A stretch of 64,000 nucleotides of DNA from Cupriavidus phytohabitans (GTDB taxonomy: Bacteria > Pseudomonadota > Gammaproteobacteria > Burkholderiales > Burkholderiaceae): assembly GCF_000426345.1 (NCBI RefSeq), contig NZ_AUFE01000013.1, positions 1 to 64,000 on the forward strand. Direction: 5' to 3'. The notes below the pieces were generated by a model, which searched no databases, was not told where the DNA came from, and worked only from the letters and a program-made list of their open reading frames with translations. A program made the position numbers and the translations under genes. Position 1 is the first letter of the stretch, and every line of letters starts with the position of its first letter. This document shows positions 36,689 to 45,372 of the stretch, piece by piece.

Positions 36689-37055
36689 AACAGCTGCTTC
36701 GGTTCGCGGAAGCCTTTCAGGCAGGACCCGTCGGTCAGTTCGACCGGCTGGTCGCCATGGGTGTTGCCGGTGCGCGCGCTATGCAGCAGCGGCTCGTCCG
36801 CAGCGACATCCGGGCGCGCAGCCATTTCCTGGCCGGCGATGACGGCGCGTGGCACCGGCTTGCCGATCCGTTCGTGGCAGCCGGGCCAGCCTGACGATTT
36901 CCTTCCCCTCCCGCAATTGCCGCGCCACGGCCTTCCGCGGCGGCGCTCGAAGTCCATGCACGCTTGTCACACTCGGCGCAAAGTATGAGTGGTGGAAGCG
37001 CACCTCGCCATACGGCACGGTCGCGTCGTTCGCCGGTGATGTGGGGAGGACTGCC
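36689..37055. other. 367-bp stretch without a convincing gene
   Basis: Overlapping open frames exist on both strands, but none has a ribosome site plus a recognisable family. A minus-strand frame reading RTGNTHGDQPVELTDGSC and FREPKQLFQLYG has balanced amino-acid use and could be a gene remnant. Just before nagA is GTGGGGAGGACTGCC, its ribosome site. Confidence 0.5.
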
Positions 37056-38189
37056 ATGAAAGGGAATATCCTGACGCCTGCCGGCTGGGTCTTCGGCGAG
37101 ATCCACGCCGGCCCGGACGGGCGCATCGAGCGCATCGACGGCGTGCCTGCCACGCCCGACGGCAACGATGCACCGTACGTGCTGCCGGGGTTTGTCGACC
37201 TGCTCAACCACGGTGGCGGCGGCAAAGATTTCATGGATGGCGAGGCGGCGGTGCCGGCGATCCTGCGTGCGCATGTGCGCTACGGCACCACCAGCCTGCT
37301 GGGCAGCACCATGACCGCGCCCCCGGAGGTGCTGCTGGCGGCACTGCAGGGACTGAAGCGCGCCGGCCGCGCGCGACCGCCCGGCGCGGCCCGCATGCTC
37401 GGGGTGCACCTGGAGGGACCGTATATCAATCCCGGCAAGCTTGGCGCGCAGCCCGACGCGTCGGCAATCGCCACGCCGGGCCAGCTGGAGCAGTACCTGG
37501 ACTCGGCGCCGATCCGCGTGGTGACGCTGGCGCCTGAACTGCCTGGCCACCTCGACATCATCCGCATGCTGGCTAAGCGCGGCGTGCGCGCGCAGCTGGG
37601 CCATACGCTGGGCACGTATGAAGACGCAGTTGCCGCGCTCGAGGCCGGCGCGTCTGGCTTTACCCACCTGTTCAACGCCATGACGCCGCTGCAGCACCGC
37701 GCGCCGGGCATGGTCGCGGCGGCGTTGGCGCATGCCGAATTCGCCGAATTGATCCCAGACCTGGTGCATGTGCATCCCGGCGCCATCCGCGCCGCTTTGC
37801 GAGCGATCCCGCGGCTGTATGCGGTGACCGATGCCACCGCCGCGGCGGGCATGCCGGACGGCGTCTATCACCTCGGCAGCCAGACCGTGTACAAGTCGGA
37901 CGGCAGCGTGCGGCTGGCTGACGGCACGCTGGCCGGCAGCGTGCTGACGATGGACCAGGCGCTGCGCAATTTCGTGGCGATCGGGCTCGACCTGGAGGAT
38001 GCCGCGCGGCGCGTGTCGCTGTATCCGGCGCAGTACCTGGGCTTGACCGACCGCGGCGCGCTTGCTCCCGGCTGCTGGGCCGACGTGGTTGTGCTCGACC
38101 GCGCGCTGTCGGTGCGCAGCGTGTATGCCGAAGGAGAATGCTGTGTCGACAATGCTCAATACCTGCGCAAACTGACCGGGACGCGCTGA
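37056..38189 (+). CDS. nagA: N-acetylglucosamine-6-phosphate deacetylase
   Basis: 377 residues from ATG 37056 with ribosome site GGGGAGG. Amidohydrolase removing acetate from GlcNAc-6-P in amino-sugar recycling. Seen: PGFVDLLNHGGGGKDFMD, metal Glu in HLEGPYINPGKLGAQ, metal His in QLGHTLG and FTHLFNAMTPLQHR, Asp in VTDATAAAGMPDG. No nagB or PTS transporter is adjacent; zwf follows 46 bp later. Confidence 0.92.
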   Translation: MKGNILTPAGWVFGEIHAGPDGRIERIDGVPATPDGNDAPYVLPGFVDLLNHGGGGKDFMDGEAAVPAILRAHVRYGTTSLLGSTMTAPPEVLLAALQGLKRAGRARPPGAARMLGVHLEGPYINPGKLGAQPDASAIATPGQLEQYLDSAPIRVVTLAPELPGHLDIIRMLAKRGVRAQLGHTLGTYEDAVAALEAGASGFTHLFNAMTPLQHRAPGMVAAALAHAEFAELIPDLVHVHPGAIRAALRAIPRLYAVTDATAAAGMPDGVYHLGSQTVYKSDGSVRLADGTLAGSVLTMDQALRNFVAIGLDLEDAARRVSLYPAQYLGLTDRGALAPGCWADVVVLDRALSVRSVYAEGECCVDNAQYLRKLTGTR

Positions 38190-38235
38190 ACCCTTTCCCA
38201 TTCCGCCAATGCCGCCGGCATGCAAGGAGCCCGCC

Positions 38236-39723
38236 ATGCAATCCACCCGTTCCGCATCTTCCTTCGGCAGCGCCGATCCGCGGCCGCTGGACCTCGTCAT
38301 TTTTGGCGGCGCCGGCGACCTGTCGGCGCGCAAGCTGCTGCCTTCGCTGTACATGTGCCATCGTGACGGCAACCTGCCCGACGGCACCCGCATCATCGGC
38401 GTGGGCCGCCATCCCGGGGATGCCGAGGCTTTTGCCCGTTTCGCCGACGAGAGTGCGCAGGGCTTTGTCGATGCGCGCTATCTGGATCCGGCCAAGTGGC
38501 AGGCCTTCCTGCAGCGGCTCGACTACGTGCGGCTGGATGCGTCGCAGCCTGGCGACTATCCCGCGCTGGCGGCGCAGTTGCGCAACGACGCGCTGCGCAT
38601 TTTCTACATGGCGATGCCGCCTGGGCTGTTCGCCGCGACCTGCGACAACCTCGCCGGCCATGGGCTGATCGCCGGCGACACGCGCCTGGTGCTGGAGAAA
38701 CCGCTGGGCGTCGACCTGGCCTCGGCGATTTCCATCGGCGAAGTGGTCCGCCGCCATTTCAGCGAAGACCGCACCTACCGCATCGACCATTACCTCGGCA
38801 AGGAAACGGTGCAGAACCTGATGGCGCTGCGCTTCGGCAACTCGATCTTCGAGCCGCTGTGGCGCACGCCATTCGTGCGCAGCGTGCAGATCACCGTGGC
38901 CGAGACCGTGGGCGTGGGTACGCGCGGCGGCTTCTACGACGAAGCTGGCGCGATGCGCGACATGGTGCAGAACCACCTGCTGCAGCTGGTCAGCATCCTG
39001 GCGATGGAGCCGCCCGCGTCGCTGAACTCGGACGCGGTGCGCGACGAGAAGCTGAAGGTGCTGCGCTCGCTGCGGCCGATGTCGGTCGAGGACGTGCGCC
39101 GCAATACCGTGCGCGGCCAGTACACAGCGGGCGCGATCGCCGGCGAGCTGGTGCGCGGCTACCTGCAGGAAGACGGCATTCCGCCCGACAGCCACACCGA
39201 GACCTTTGTCGCGATGCGCGCCGAGCTGGGGACCTGGCGCTGGAACAAGGTGCCGTTCTACCTGCGCACCGGCAAGCGCATGCAGGAGCGCGTGTCCGAG
39301 GTGGTGATCCACTTCGCCGAGGTGCCGCATTCGATTTTCGACAGCGGCAGCACGCTGCAGCCCAACCGCATGGTGATCCGCCTGCAGCCGGAGGAATCGG
39401 TGCGGCTCACGCTGATGGTCAAGCAGCCAGGCGAGGGCATGAAGCTCAAGCCGCTGAGCCTGGCGCTGAACCTCGACTCGGCTTTCACCACGCGGCGCGC
39501 CGAGGCCTATGAACGGCTGCTGCTCGACGTGATCCGCGGCCGGCTGGCGTTGTTCGTGAGGCACGACGAGCTGCAGGCCGCATGGACCTGGGTCGACCCG
39601 ATCCTGGAGGCGTGGCGGCAGCAGGACGAAGGGCCGCGGCCCTATACCGCGGGCACCTGGGGGCCGGCGGCGTCGTCGGCATTCATGGCGCGGGAGGGCG
39701 TGCAGTGGTCGGAGGAAGCATGA
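38236..39723 (+). CDS. zwf: Glucose-6-phosphate 1-dehydrogenase
   Basis: 495 residues from ATG 38236 (ribosome site AAGGAGCCCGCC; nine extra upstream codons rejected). Oxidises glucose-6-P to 6-phosphogluconolactone for the Entner-Doudoroff/pentose pathways and NADPH. NADP loop GGAGDLSARKLLPSLY at residues 19-34, active site YRIDHYLGKETVQN with catalytic His, C-terminal AYERLLLDVIRG. No pgl/edd/eda or hexR neighbour is visible here. Confidence 0.95.
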   Translation: MQSTRSASSFGSADPRPLDLVIFGGAGDLSARKLLPSLYMCHRDGNLPDGTRIIGVGRHPGDAEAFARFADESAQGFVDARYLDPAKWQAFLQRLDYVRLDASQPGDYPALAAQLRNDALRIFYMAMPPGLFAATCDNLAGHGLIAGDTRLVLEKPLGVDLASAISIGEVVRRHFSEDRTYRIDHYLGKETVQNLMALRFGNSIFEPLWRTPFVRSVQITVAETVGVGTRGGFYDEAGAMRDMVQNHLLQLVSILAMEPPASLNSDAVRDEKLKVLRSLRPMSVEDVRRNTVRGQYTAGAIAGELVRGYLQEDGIPPDSHTETFVAMRAELGTWRWNKVPFYLRTGKRMQERVSEVVIHFAEVPHSIFDSGSTLQPNRMVIRLQPEESVRLTLMVKQPGEGMKLKPLSLALNLDSAFTTRRAEAYERLLLDVIRGRLALFVRHDELQAAWTWVDPILEAWRQQDEGPRPYTAGTWGPAASSAFMAREGVQWSEEA

Positions 39724-39733
39724 GGGGGCGCGC

Positions 39734-41278
39734 CTAGCCCGGCGCCATCCGCAGCGCCCGCCGATACTGGATCGCCTCGGCAACGTGTGCGGCTGTCAGC
39801 ACCGCCGCGTTTTCCAGATCGGCAATCGTGCGCGCCACCTTCAGCACGCGGAAGTATGAGCGTGCCGACCACGACAGCCGCACCATCGCCCCGCGCAGCA
39901 GCGCCTGTGCCTGCGGTTCCAGCTGGCAGTGCTGCTCGATCTCGCGTCCGCCCAGCTCGCTGTTGGGCTTGCCCTGCCGCGCCAGTTGCAGCATGCGCGC
40001 CGCCAGCGCGCGCTCGCGCACCGCGGCGCTGGGTTCGCCTGGCGGGCCGTCGAGCATCTCGCCCTGGTCCTGGGCGGGCACTTCCACCTGCAAATCGATC
40101 CGGTCGAGCATCGGCCCGGAAATGCGCGACTGGTAGCGCCGCACCTGGTCGGGCGTGCAGCGGCAGGGGCGGTCGGGATGGCCCAGGTAGCCGCACGGGC
40201 ACGGGTTCATCGCCGCCACAAACTGGAAGCTGGCAGGGAAGTCGGCATGTCCGTTGGCGCGCGCGATGGTGATGCGGCCCGACTCCAGCGGCTCTCGCAG
40301 GACTTCCAGGACCCGGCGGTCGAACTCCGGCAGTTCATCGAGGAACAGGACACCGTGATGCGCCAGCGAGATCTCGCCGGGGCGCGGGTTGCCGCCGCCG
40401 CCGACCATGGCCGGGCCCGACGCGGTGTGGTGCGGCGCGCGACAGGGGCGCTGGCCCCACAGCGCGGTACGGAAGCCGCCCGGCGTCAGGCTCATGACCG
40501 CGGCGGATTCCAGTGCCTCCTGCAGCGACATCGGCGGCAGCAGGCCCGGCAGGCGCTGCGCCAGCATCGACTTGCCAGTGCCTGGCGGGCCGACCAGCAA
40601 GACCGAGTGCTGGCCTGCCGCGGCCACTTCCATGGCCCGGCGCGCCTGCGCCTGGCCGCGCACGTCGCGCATGTCGGGTCCGCTGGCGACCGACCTGGGC
40701 AGCGCGGCGGGGGCGGCGCGCGGCAGGCGGGCGTCCGGCGGGCCACCGAGGTGCTGGCACACCTCGCGCAGCGTGACGGCGGCGTGGACCGGCAGGTCTT
40801 CGATCAATGCCGCTTCGGGACCGTTGTCGCGCGCCACCAGGAAAGCGCATGGGGCGGCGCCGGCAGCGTGGCGCACGGCGTTGTCCTGCGCCAGCCCCAT
40901 CGCCATGGCCAACGCGCCGCGCACCGGCCGCAGCTCGCCGGACAGCGACAGCTCGGCGGCGAATTCATGATGGTCGAGCGCATCGGCCGGGATCTGGCCG
41001 CTGGCGGCCAGGATGCCGAGCGCGATCGCCAGGTCGAAGCGGCCGGATTCCTTGGGCAGGTCGGCCGGCGCCAGGTTGACGGTGATGCGCCGGTTGGGGA
41101 ACTCGTAGCCGCTGTTGAGGATGGCGGCGCGCACGCGCTCTCGGCTCTCTCGCACGCCGGTGTCCGCCAGGCCGACGATGGTGAATACCGGCAGGCCGTT
41201 GGCCAGATGGGTTTCGACACGCACCGGCGGCGCCGCGATGCCGGTCAGAGCCCGGCTGCCCAGGACGGCGAGGCTCAT
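39734..41278 (-). CDS. comM: YifB/ComM-type Mg-chelatase-like AAA+ ATPase
   Basis: 514 residues from ATG 41278 (MSLAVLGSRALTGIAAPPVRVE). N-terminal ChlI-like domain (ITVNLAPADLPKESGRFDLAIALGIL), Walker A VGPPGTGKSMLAQRLPGLLPP, Walker B LFLDELPEFDRRVLEVLREPLESG, zinc-like NPCPCGYLGHPDRPCRC, C-terminal SARSYFRVLKVARTIADL. The homologue ComM acts in branch migration during natural transformation. Convergent with zwf. Confidence 0.92.
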   Translation of the reverse strand: MSLAVLGSRALTGIAAPPVRVETHLANGLPVFTIVGLADTGVRESRERVRAAILNSGYEFPNRRITVNLAPADLPKESGRFDLAIALGILAASGQIPADALDHHEFAAELSLSGELRPVRGALAMAMGLAQDNAVRHAAGAAPCAFLVARDNGPEAALIEDLPVHAAVTLREVCQHLGGPPDARLPRAAPAALPRSVASGPDMRDVRGQAQARRAMEVAAAGQHSVLLVGPPGTGKSMLAQRLPGLLPPMSLQEALESAAVMSLTPGGFRTALWGQRPCRAPHHTASGPAMVGGGGNPRPGEISLAHHGVLFLDELPEFDRRVLEVLREPLESGRITIARANGHADFPASFQFVAAMNPCPCGYLGHPDRPCRCTPDQVRRYQSRISGPMLDRIDLQVEVPAQDQGEMLDGPPGEPSAAVRERALAARMLQLARQGKPNSELGGREIEQHCQLEPQAQALLRGAMVRLSWSARSYFRVLKVARTIADLENAAVLTAAHVAEAIQYRRALRMAPG

Positions 41279-41321
41279 GCCGGGCCTCCCAAGGGATCGG
41301 ACTGTCGCCGATTTGTTAACG

Positions 41322-41348
41322 AAAAAGGCCGCCAGCATCGGCGGCCTT
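41322..41348 (-). terminator. Terminator of ubiK
   Basis: AAGGCCGCC-AGCATC-GGCGGCCTT stem; on the minus strand followed by TTTTTCG. It lies between the ubiK stop (41385) and the comM start. Confidence 0.82.
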
Positions 41349-41384
41349 CAGACAGGCTGGTGGAGCGAAGCCTGACCGACGGCT

Positions 41385-41663
41385 TCATGCGCCCCCGGTC
41401 GAGTCCACCGCGCCGGCGCCCGGCGGGATGCCTGCGCGGCGCTCCAGCTCGGCCACGCGGGCTTCCAGCTCTTCGAGCCGGGAGCGGGTACGGGCCAGCA
41501 CCTGCGACTGGACGTCGAATTCCTCGCGGGTGACCAGGTCGAGCCGGGCGAAGCCCTGCGTCATCATGCTGCGCACGTTCTTCTCGATGTCCCTTGCAGG
41601 CGAATTGCGCAGCGCCTCGCTGACCTTGTTCTGCAGGTCGTTGAAGAGATCGGTCGGTTTCAT
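41385..41663 (-). CDS. ubiK: UbiK-type (BMFP) ubiquinone accessory protein
   Basis: 92 residues from ATG 41663 (ribosome site AGGAGAAACC). N-terminal amphipathic part MKPTDLFNDLQNKVSEALRNSP, then a long coiled coil (VLARTRSRLEELEARVAELERRAG) that trimerises in the family. Helps aerobic ubiquinone synthesis with UbiJ. An NtrC-type palindrome lies 15 bp upstream of its start codon, probably serving the divergent torF operon. Confidence 0.92.
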   Translation of the reverse strand: MKPTDLFNDLQNKVSEALRNSPARDIEKNVRSMMTQGFARLDLVTREEFDVQSQVLARTRSRLEELEARVAELERRAGIPPGAGAVDSTGGA

Positions 41664-41677
41664 GGTTTCTCCTTTGC

Positions 41678-41692
41678 GCACCTAACTGGTGC
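41678..41692. promoter_or_regulatory. NtrC-type binding site
   Basis: GCACC TAACT GGTGC, exactly the GCACC-N5-GGTGC NtrC consensus. About 300 bp upstream of the predicted torF transcript start. The intervening 41693-41964 holds no gene and no second equally good site. Confidence 0.75.
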
Positions 41693-41964
41693 CAATCCCG
41701 GTGGGCATCTGGCGTATAGCGCGCTTTCGCACAGGTTTAGGGCGCCCCCAATACGGGCGGAGCCTCGCGGCCGGGCCGCGCGCAGCCACCGTCAGGATTC
41801 GATTATCGCCCCTACTGCACGTGGACGAAAGCTCCGGCGTGTCCGTCTTTACACCTTTTAACGTGATTTGCCTTGGCTGCAAGGCAGATTCAAGAGAGGT
41901 GTGGGTCGCTGCCGGGCCACTGCGGCGGGCGAGGCCTGCCCGCGCCGGGCGCTTTCCGATCGGC

Positions 41965-41980
41965 TGGCACGGCAGTTGCA
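41965..41980 (+). promoter_or_regulatory. Sigma-54 promoter of torF-glnK-amtB
   Basis: TGGCAC GGCAG TTGCA, perfect -24/-12 element. Predicted start near 41991, a leader of about 64 bases before the torF ATG. Confidence 0.9.
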
Positions 41981-42054
41981 GTAGTGATGCCGCCTGCCTC
42001 ACCGAAATACAAACAAACGAAATCCGAGCCATCAAGGAAAAGGAGAAAAAATCC

Positions 42055-42849
42055 ATGAAGAAGTTGGCCCTTGCAGTCAGCGCGGTCGTCCTGTCCAGCG
42101 CCGCCGTCACGGCCGTTGCGCAGAGCACCGACGCGGCTCCGGCGCCCGCTGCCGCCGCTGCCGAGCCGGCATCGCCGCACACCTTCACGGCCAACGTGTC
42201 GCTGGTCTCTGACTACCGCTATCGCGGCATCAGCCAGACCAACCTGCGTCCGGCCATCCAGGGGGGCTTCGACTACGCGCATGAGAGCGGCTTCTACGTG
42301 GGCAACTGGAACTCGAGCATCAGCTGGCTCGAGGACGCCAACCCGGCAGTTTCAGCGCCGGTCGAGATGGACTTCTACGGCGGCTTCAAGAACACCTTCA
42401 AGGTGTCGGGCGTGGAACTGAACTACGACCTGGGCGTGCTCGAGTACTACTACCCGGGCGGCTACAACAACCCGCGCCCGTACACCACCGAGCTGTATGC
42501 CGGCATCGGCTGGGGTCCGGTGTTCCTGAAGTACTCGCACTCTGTCACCAACCTGTTCGGCTGGGCCGACAGCAAGAACAGCTACTACGTCGACCTGACG
42601 GCCAACGTGCCGCTGAACTTCTGGGACCTAACGCTGAACGCGCACGTCGGTTACCAGGGCGTCAAGCACAACAGCGACGCGTCCTACACCGACTGGAAGA
42701 TCGGCCTGACCAAGGACCTGGGCAAGGGCTTCGCGCTGGCGGTGGCCTACGTCGACACCAATGCCAAGGAAGTGGCGTACACCAGCGCCAACCGCGGCCG
42801 CTACCTCGGCAAGGCGACGGCCTGGGCCTCGATCACCAAGACTTTCTAA
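42055..42849 (+). CDS. torF: TorF-family (Gcw_chp) putative outer-membrane porin
   Basis: 264 residues with signal peptide MKKLALAVSAVVLSSAAVTA and AVAQ cleavage, followed by a short Ala/Pro linker. The beta-barrel part has the family start NVSLVSDYRYRGISQTNLRPAIQGGFDY and ends in an aromatic residue (ASITKTF), as outer-membrane barrels do. Start ATG 42055 with AAGGAG. Placed first in an operon with glnK and amtB behind a sigma-54 promoter, so it is probably an outer-membrane entry route used under nitrogen limitation; the solute is unknown. Confidence 0.88.
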   Translation: MKKLALAVSAVVLSSAAVTAVAQSTDAAPAPAAAAAEPASPHTFTANVSLVSDYRYRGISQTNLRPAIQGGFDYAHESGFYVGNWNSSISWLEDANPAVSAPVEMDFYGGFKNTFKVSGVELNYDLGVLEYYYPGGYNNPRPYTTELYAGIGWGPVFLKYSHSVTNLFGWADSKNSYYVDLTANVPLNFWDLTLNAHVGYQGVKHNSDASYTDWKIGLTKDLGKGFALAVAYVDTNAKEVAYTSANRGRYLGKATAWASITKTF

Positions 42850-43242
<393 letters not shown>

Positions 43243-43274
43243 CCCAAGACAGCATAGAGACAGAGGTTAATCAC

Positions 43275-44834
43275 ATGAAAACCTGGATCAAGCGATTCCT
43301 GACGGCGGGCGCGATGACGCTGGCCATCGGCACGGCCGGTGTGGGCATGTCCGCGCCGGCCGCCGCACAGGACAAGCCGGCGGCGGAGGCTTCGGCCCCG
43401 GCCGCCTCGGCGGCCCCCGCTCCCGCCGCCGCTGCGGCGGCACCAGCGGCCGCGCCGGCTGCCGCCCCAGCGGCGGCGGCTCCGGCCGCTCCTGCTGAAG
43501 CCGCCGCCGCACCGGCCGCGCCGCAGCCCAACAAGGGCGACGTGGCCTGGTTGCTGGTGGCCACCGCCTTCGTCATCCTGATGACGCTGCCGGGCCTGGC
43601 GCTGTTCTACGGCGGCCTGGTCCGTTCCAAGAACATGCTGTCGGTGCTGATGCAGTGCCTGGTGATCTTCTCGCTGGTGGCGCTGCTGTGGGCGATCTAC
43701 GGCTACAGCTTCGCCTTCACCGAGGGCAACGCCTTCTTCGGCGGCACCGACCGGCTCTTCATGAAGGGGCTGACGGTGGAAGCCATGGCGGCCACCTTCA
43801 GCAAGGGCGTGGTGATCCCGGAACTGGGCTTCTTCGCCTTCCAGTGCGCCTTCGCCTGCATCACCTGCGGCCTGATCATCGGCGCCTTCGCCGAGCGCGC
43901 CAAGTTCTCGGCCGTGCTGGTGTTCGTGGTGCTGTGGTTCACCTTCGCCTACATCCCGATGGCGCACATGGTCTGGTTCTGGCCGGGTCCTGACGCCTAC
44001 ACCGACGCTGCCGCCGGCGCTGCCGCGACCGCCAAGTCGGGCTGGCTGTTCCAGAAGGGCGCGCTCGACTACGCGGGCGGCACCGTGGTGCACATCAACG
44101 CCGCCGTGGCGGGCCTGGTGGGCGCGTACCTGTTCGGCAAGCGCATCGGCTTCGGCCGCGAGGCGATCCGTCCGCACAGCCTGACCTTTACCATGGTCGG
44201 TGCCTCGCTGCTGTGGTTCGGCTGGTTCGGCTTCAACGCCGGCTCGGGCCTGGAAGCCAGCGCCGGTGCCGCCCTGGCCTTCGTCAACACGCTGCTGGCG
44301 ACCTGCGCCGCGGTGCTGGCGTGGACCTTCGGCGAGTGGATCGGCAAGGGCAAGCCGTCGATGCTGGGCGGTGCCTCGGGCGCGGTGGCCGGCCTGGTGG
44401 CAATCACCCCGGCAGCTGGTTTTGTCGGCCCGATGGGCTCGATCGCGATGGGCCTGGTGGCTGGCCTGCTGTGCCTGTGGGGCGTGACCGGCCTGAAGCG
44501 CATGCTGGGCATGGACGACTCGCTCGACGTGTTCGGCGTGCACGGCGTGGGCGGCATCGTGGGCGCGCTGCTGACCGGCGTGTTCGCGGCGCCGAGCCTG
44601 GGCGGCACCGGCATCTACGACTACGTGGCCAACAAGGTGGCCGAAGACTATTCGATTGCCGGCCAGCTGTGGATCCAGTTCGAGGGTGTGCTGACCACGG
44701 TGGTGTGGTCGGGCATCGTGTCCTTCGTGGCCTACAAGCTGGTGGACATGCTCATCGGCCTGCGGGTGCCGGAAGATGAAGAGCGCGAGGGCCTGGATAT
44801 CACCTCGCACGGCGAGACCGCATATGAAGCCTGA
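43275..44834 (+). CDS. amtB: Ammonium transporter AmtB with Ala/Pro-rich N-terminal extension
   Basis: 519 residues from ATG 43275 (the longer frame starts at a GTG overlapping glnK). A cleavable signal (MKTWIKRFLTAGAMTLAIG ... AAAQ) is followed by about 55 residues of Ala/Pro low complexity, then the 11-helix Amt domain from GDVAWLLVATAFVILMTLPGLALFYGGLV. Conserved pore features are FAFQCAFACITCGLIIGAFAER, YIPMAHMVWFWP, DYAGGTVVHINAAVAGLVGA with pore His, and HGVGGIVGALLTGVFA with the second pore His. Transports NH4+ across the inner membrane under GlnK control. Confidence 0.95.
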   Translation: MKTWIKRFLTAGAMTLAIGTAGVGMSAPAAAQDKPAAEASAPAASAAPAPAAAAAAPAAAPAAAPAAAAPAAPAEAAAAPAAPQPNKGDVAWLLVATAFVILMTLPGLALFYGGLVRSKNMLSVLMQCLVIFSLVALLWAIYGYSFAFTEGNAFFGGTDRLFMKGLTVEAMAATFSKGVVIPELGFFAFQCAFACITCGLIIGAFAERAKFSAVLVFVVLWFTFAYIPMAHMVWFWPGPDAYTDAAAGAAATAKSGWLFQKGALDYAGGTVVHINAAVAGLVGAYLFGKRIGFGREAIRPHSLTFTMVGASLLWFGWFGFNAGSGLEASAGAALAFVNTLLATCAAVLAWTFGEWIGKGKPSMLGGASGAVAGLVAITPAAGFVGPMGSIAMGLVAGLLCLWGVTGLKRMLGMDDSLDVFGVHGVGGIVGALLTGVFAAPSLGGTGIYDYVANKVAEDYSIAGQLWIQFEGVLTTVVWSGIVSFVAYKLVDMLIGLRVPEDEEREGLDITSHGETAYEA

Positions 44835-44887
44835 AGGCAAAGGTGTTGTGCTGGAGAGCTGATTGGGAATCGTCTCTCAGGAGTTTC

Positions 44888-44912
44888 GCCCGGCCGCGTG
44901 CCGGGCTTTTTT
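44888..44912 (+). terminator. Terminator of torF-glnK-amtB
   Basis: GCCCGGC-CGCGT-GCCGGGC stem followed by TTTTTT, 54 bp after the amtB stop. Confidence 0.9.
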
Positions 44913-45125
44913 CGTCTTGTAAAGCGGACATTATGGCCGGCCGCCACGCAACCCCGGACTGCGGGGCGGCCGCGCGGAGAATACTCGCAAAAGCCGCCAG
45001 CCCAATGGCGGCGCGGGCTGGCAGCCGATCCCCCCGGCACGCGCGCGGGTTTTTCGCAAAGTGCTTAACTCCGATCTTAAAAAGCTTCAATTGTCTTTAA
45101 TGTCCGGGGCACATACATTGCCAGT

Positions 45126-45208
45126 GAGGCAGTTTCCTCCACCTGCAGAAACGCTCCCCGTATCTGTCAGGCCATTTAAAAGCGCGGCCATGCCGCGCTT
45201 TTTTTTGC
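45126..45208 (+). ncRNA. Candidate small RNA with anti-Shine-Dalgarno-like loop
   Basis: A sigma-70-like promoter TTGTCT-N17-TACATT (45091-45119) is followed about 80 bp later by a strong terminator (AGCGCGGC-CAT-GCCGCGCT plus TTTTTTTT, 45181-45208). The 5' part folds GTTTC / GAAAC around a loop CTCCACCTGCA, and contains CCTCC, complementary to ribosome-binding sites. No ORF with a start fits. Everything here is sequence-based prediction. Confidence 0.45.
45181..45208 (+). terminator. Rho-independent terminator between amtB and gshA
   Basis: 8-bp perfect stem AGCGCGGC / GCCGCGCT with a 3-base loop and eight T. It cannot belong to amtB, which has its own terminator about 270 bp upstream, so it implies a separate short transcript. 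Confidence 0.85.
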
Positions 45209-45372
45209 CCGCTGCCATTGGCCTTTCCCCGGCCCTTTATTTCCCGCGCGGCGTCCCCATATCGTTATCCCTTATGCCATGGCCTGCATATCCTTATCAG
45301 GGGTGTGCCAGCGCCTGTTTGGCCGTTCCTCTACAATCGGGGCGAACGATAAAGACGATCTATAGGATGGAT

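Noticed and set aside
36481..36957. Minus-strand frame of 158 codons overlapping the small proline-rich gene
   Set aside because: No ribosome site or known family; its Gly/Ser-rich end is just the complement of the Pro-rich gene. The middle part could be a remnant, so it is mentioned only as a gap note.
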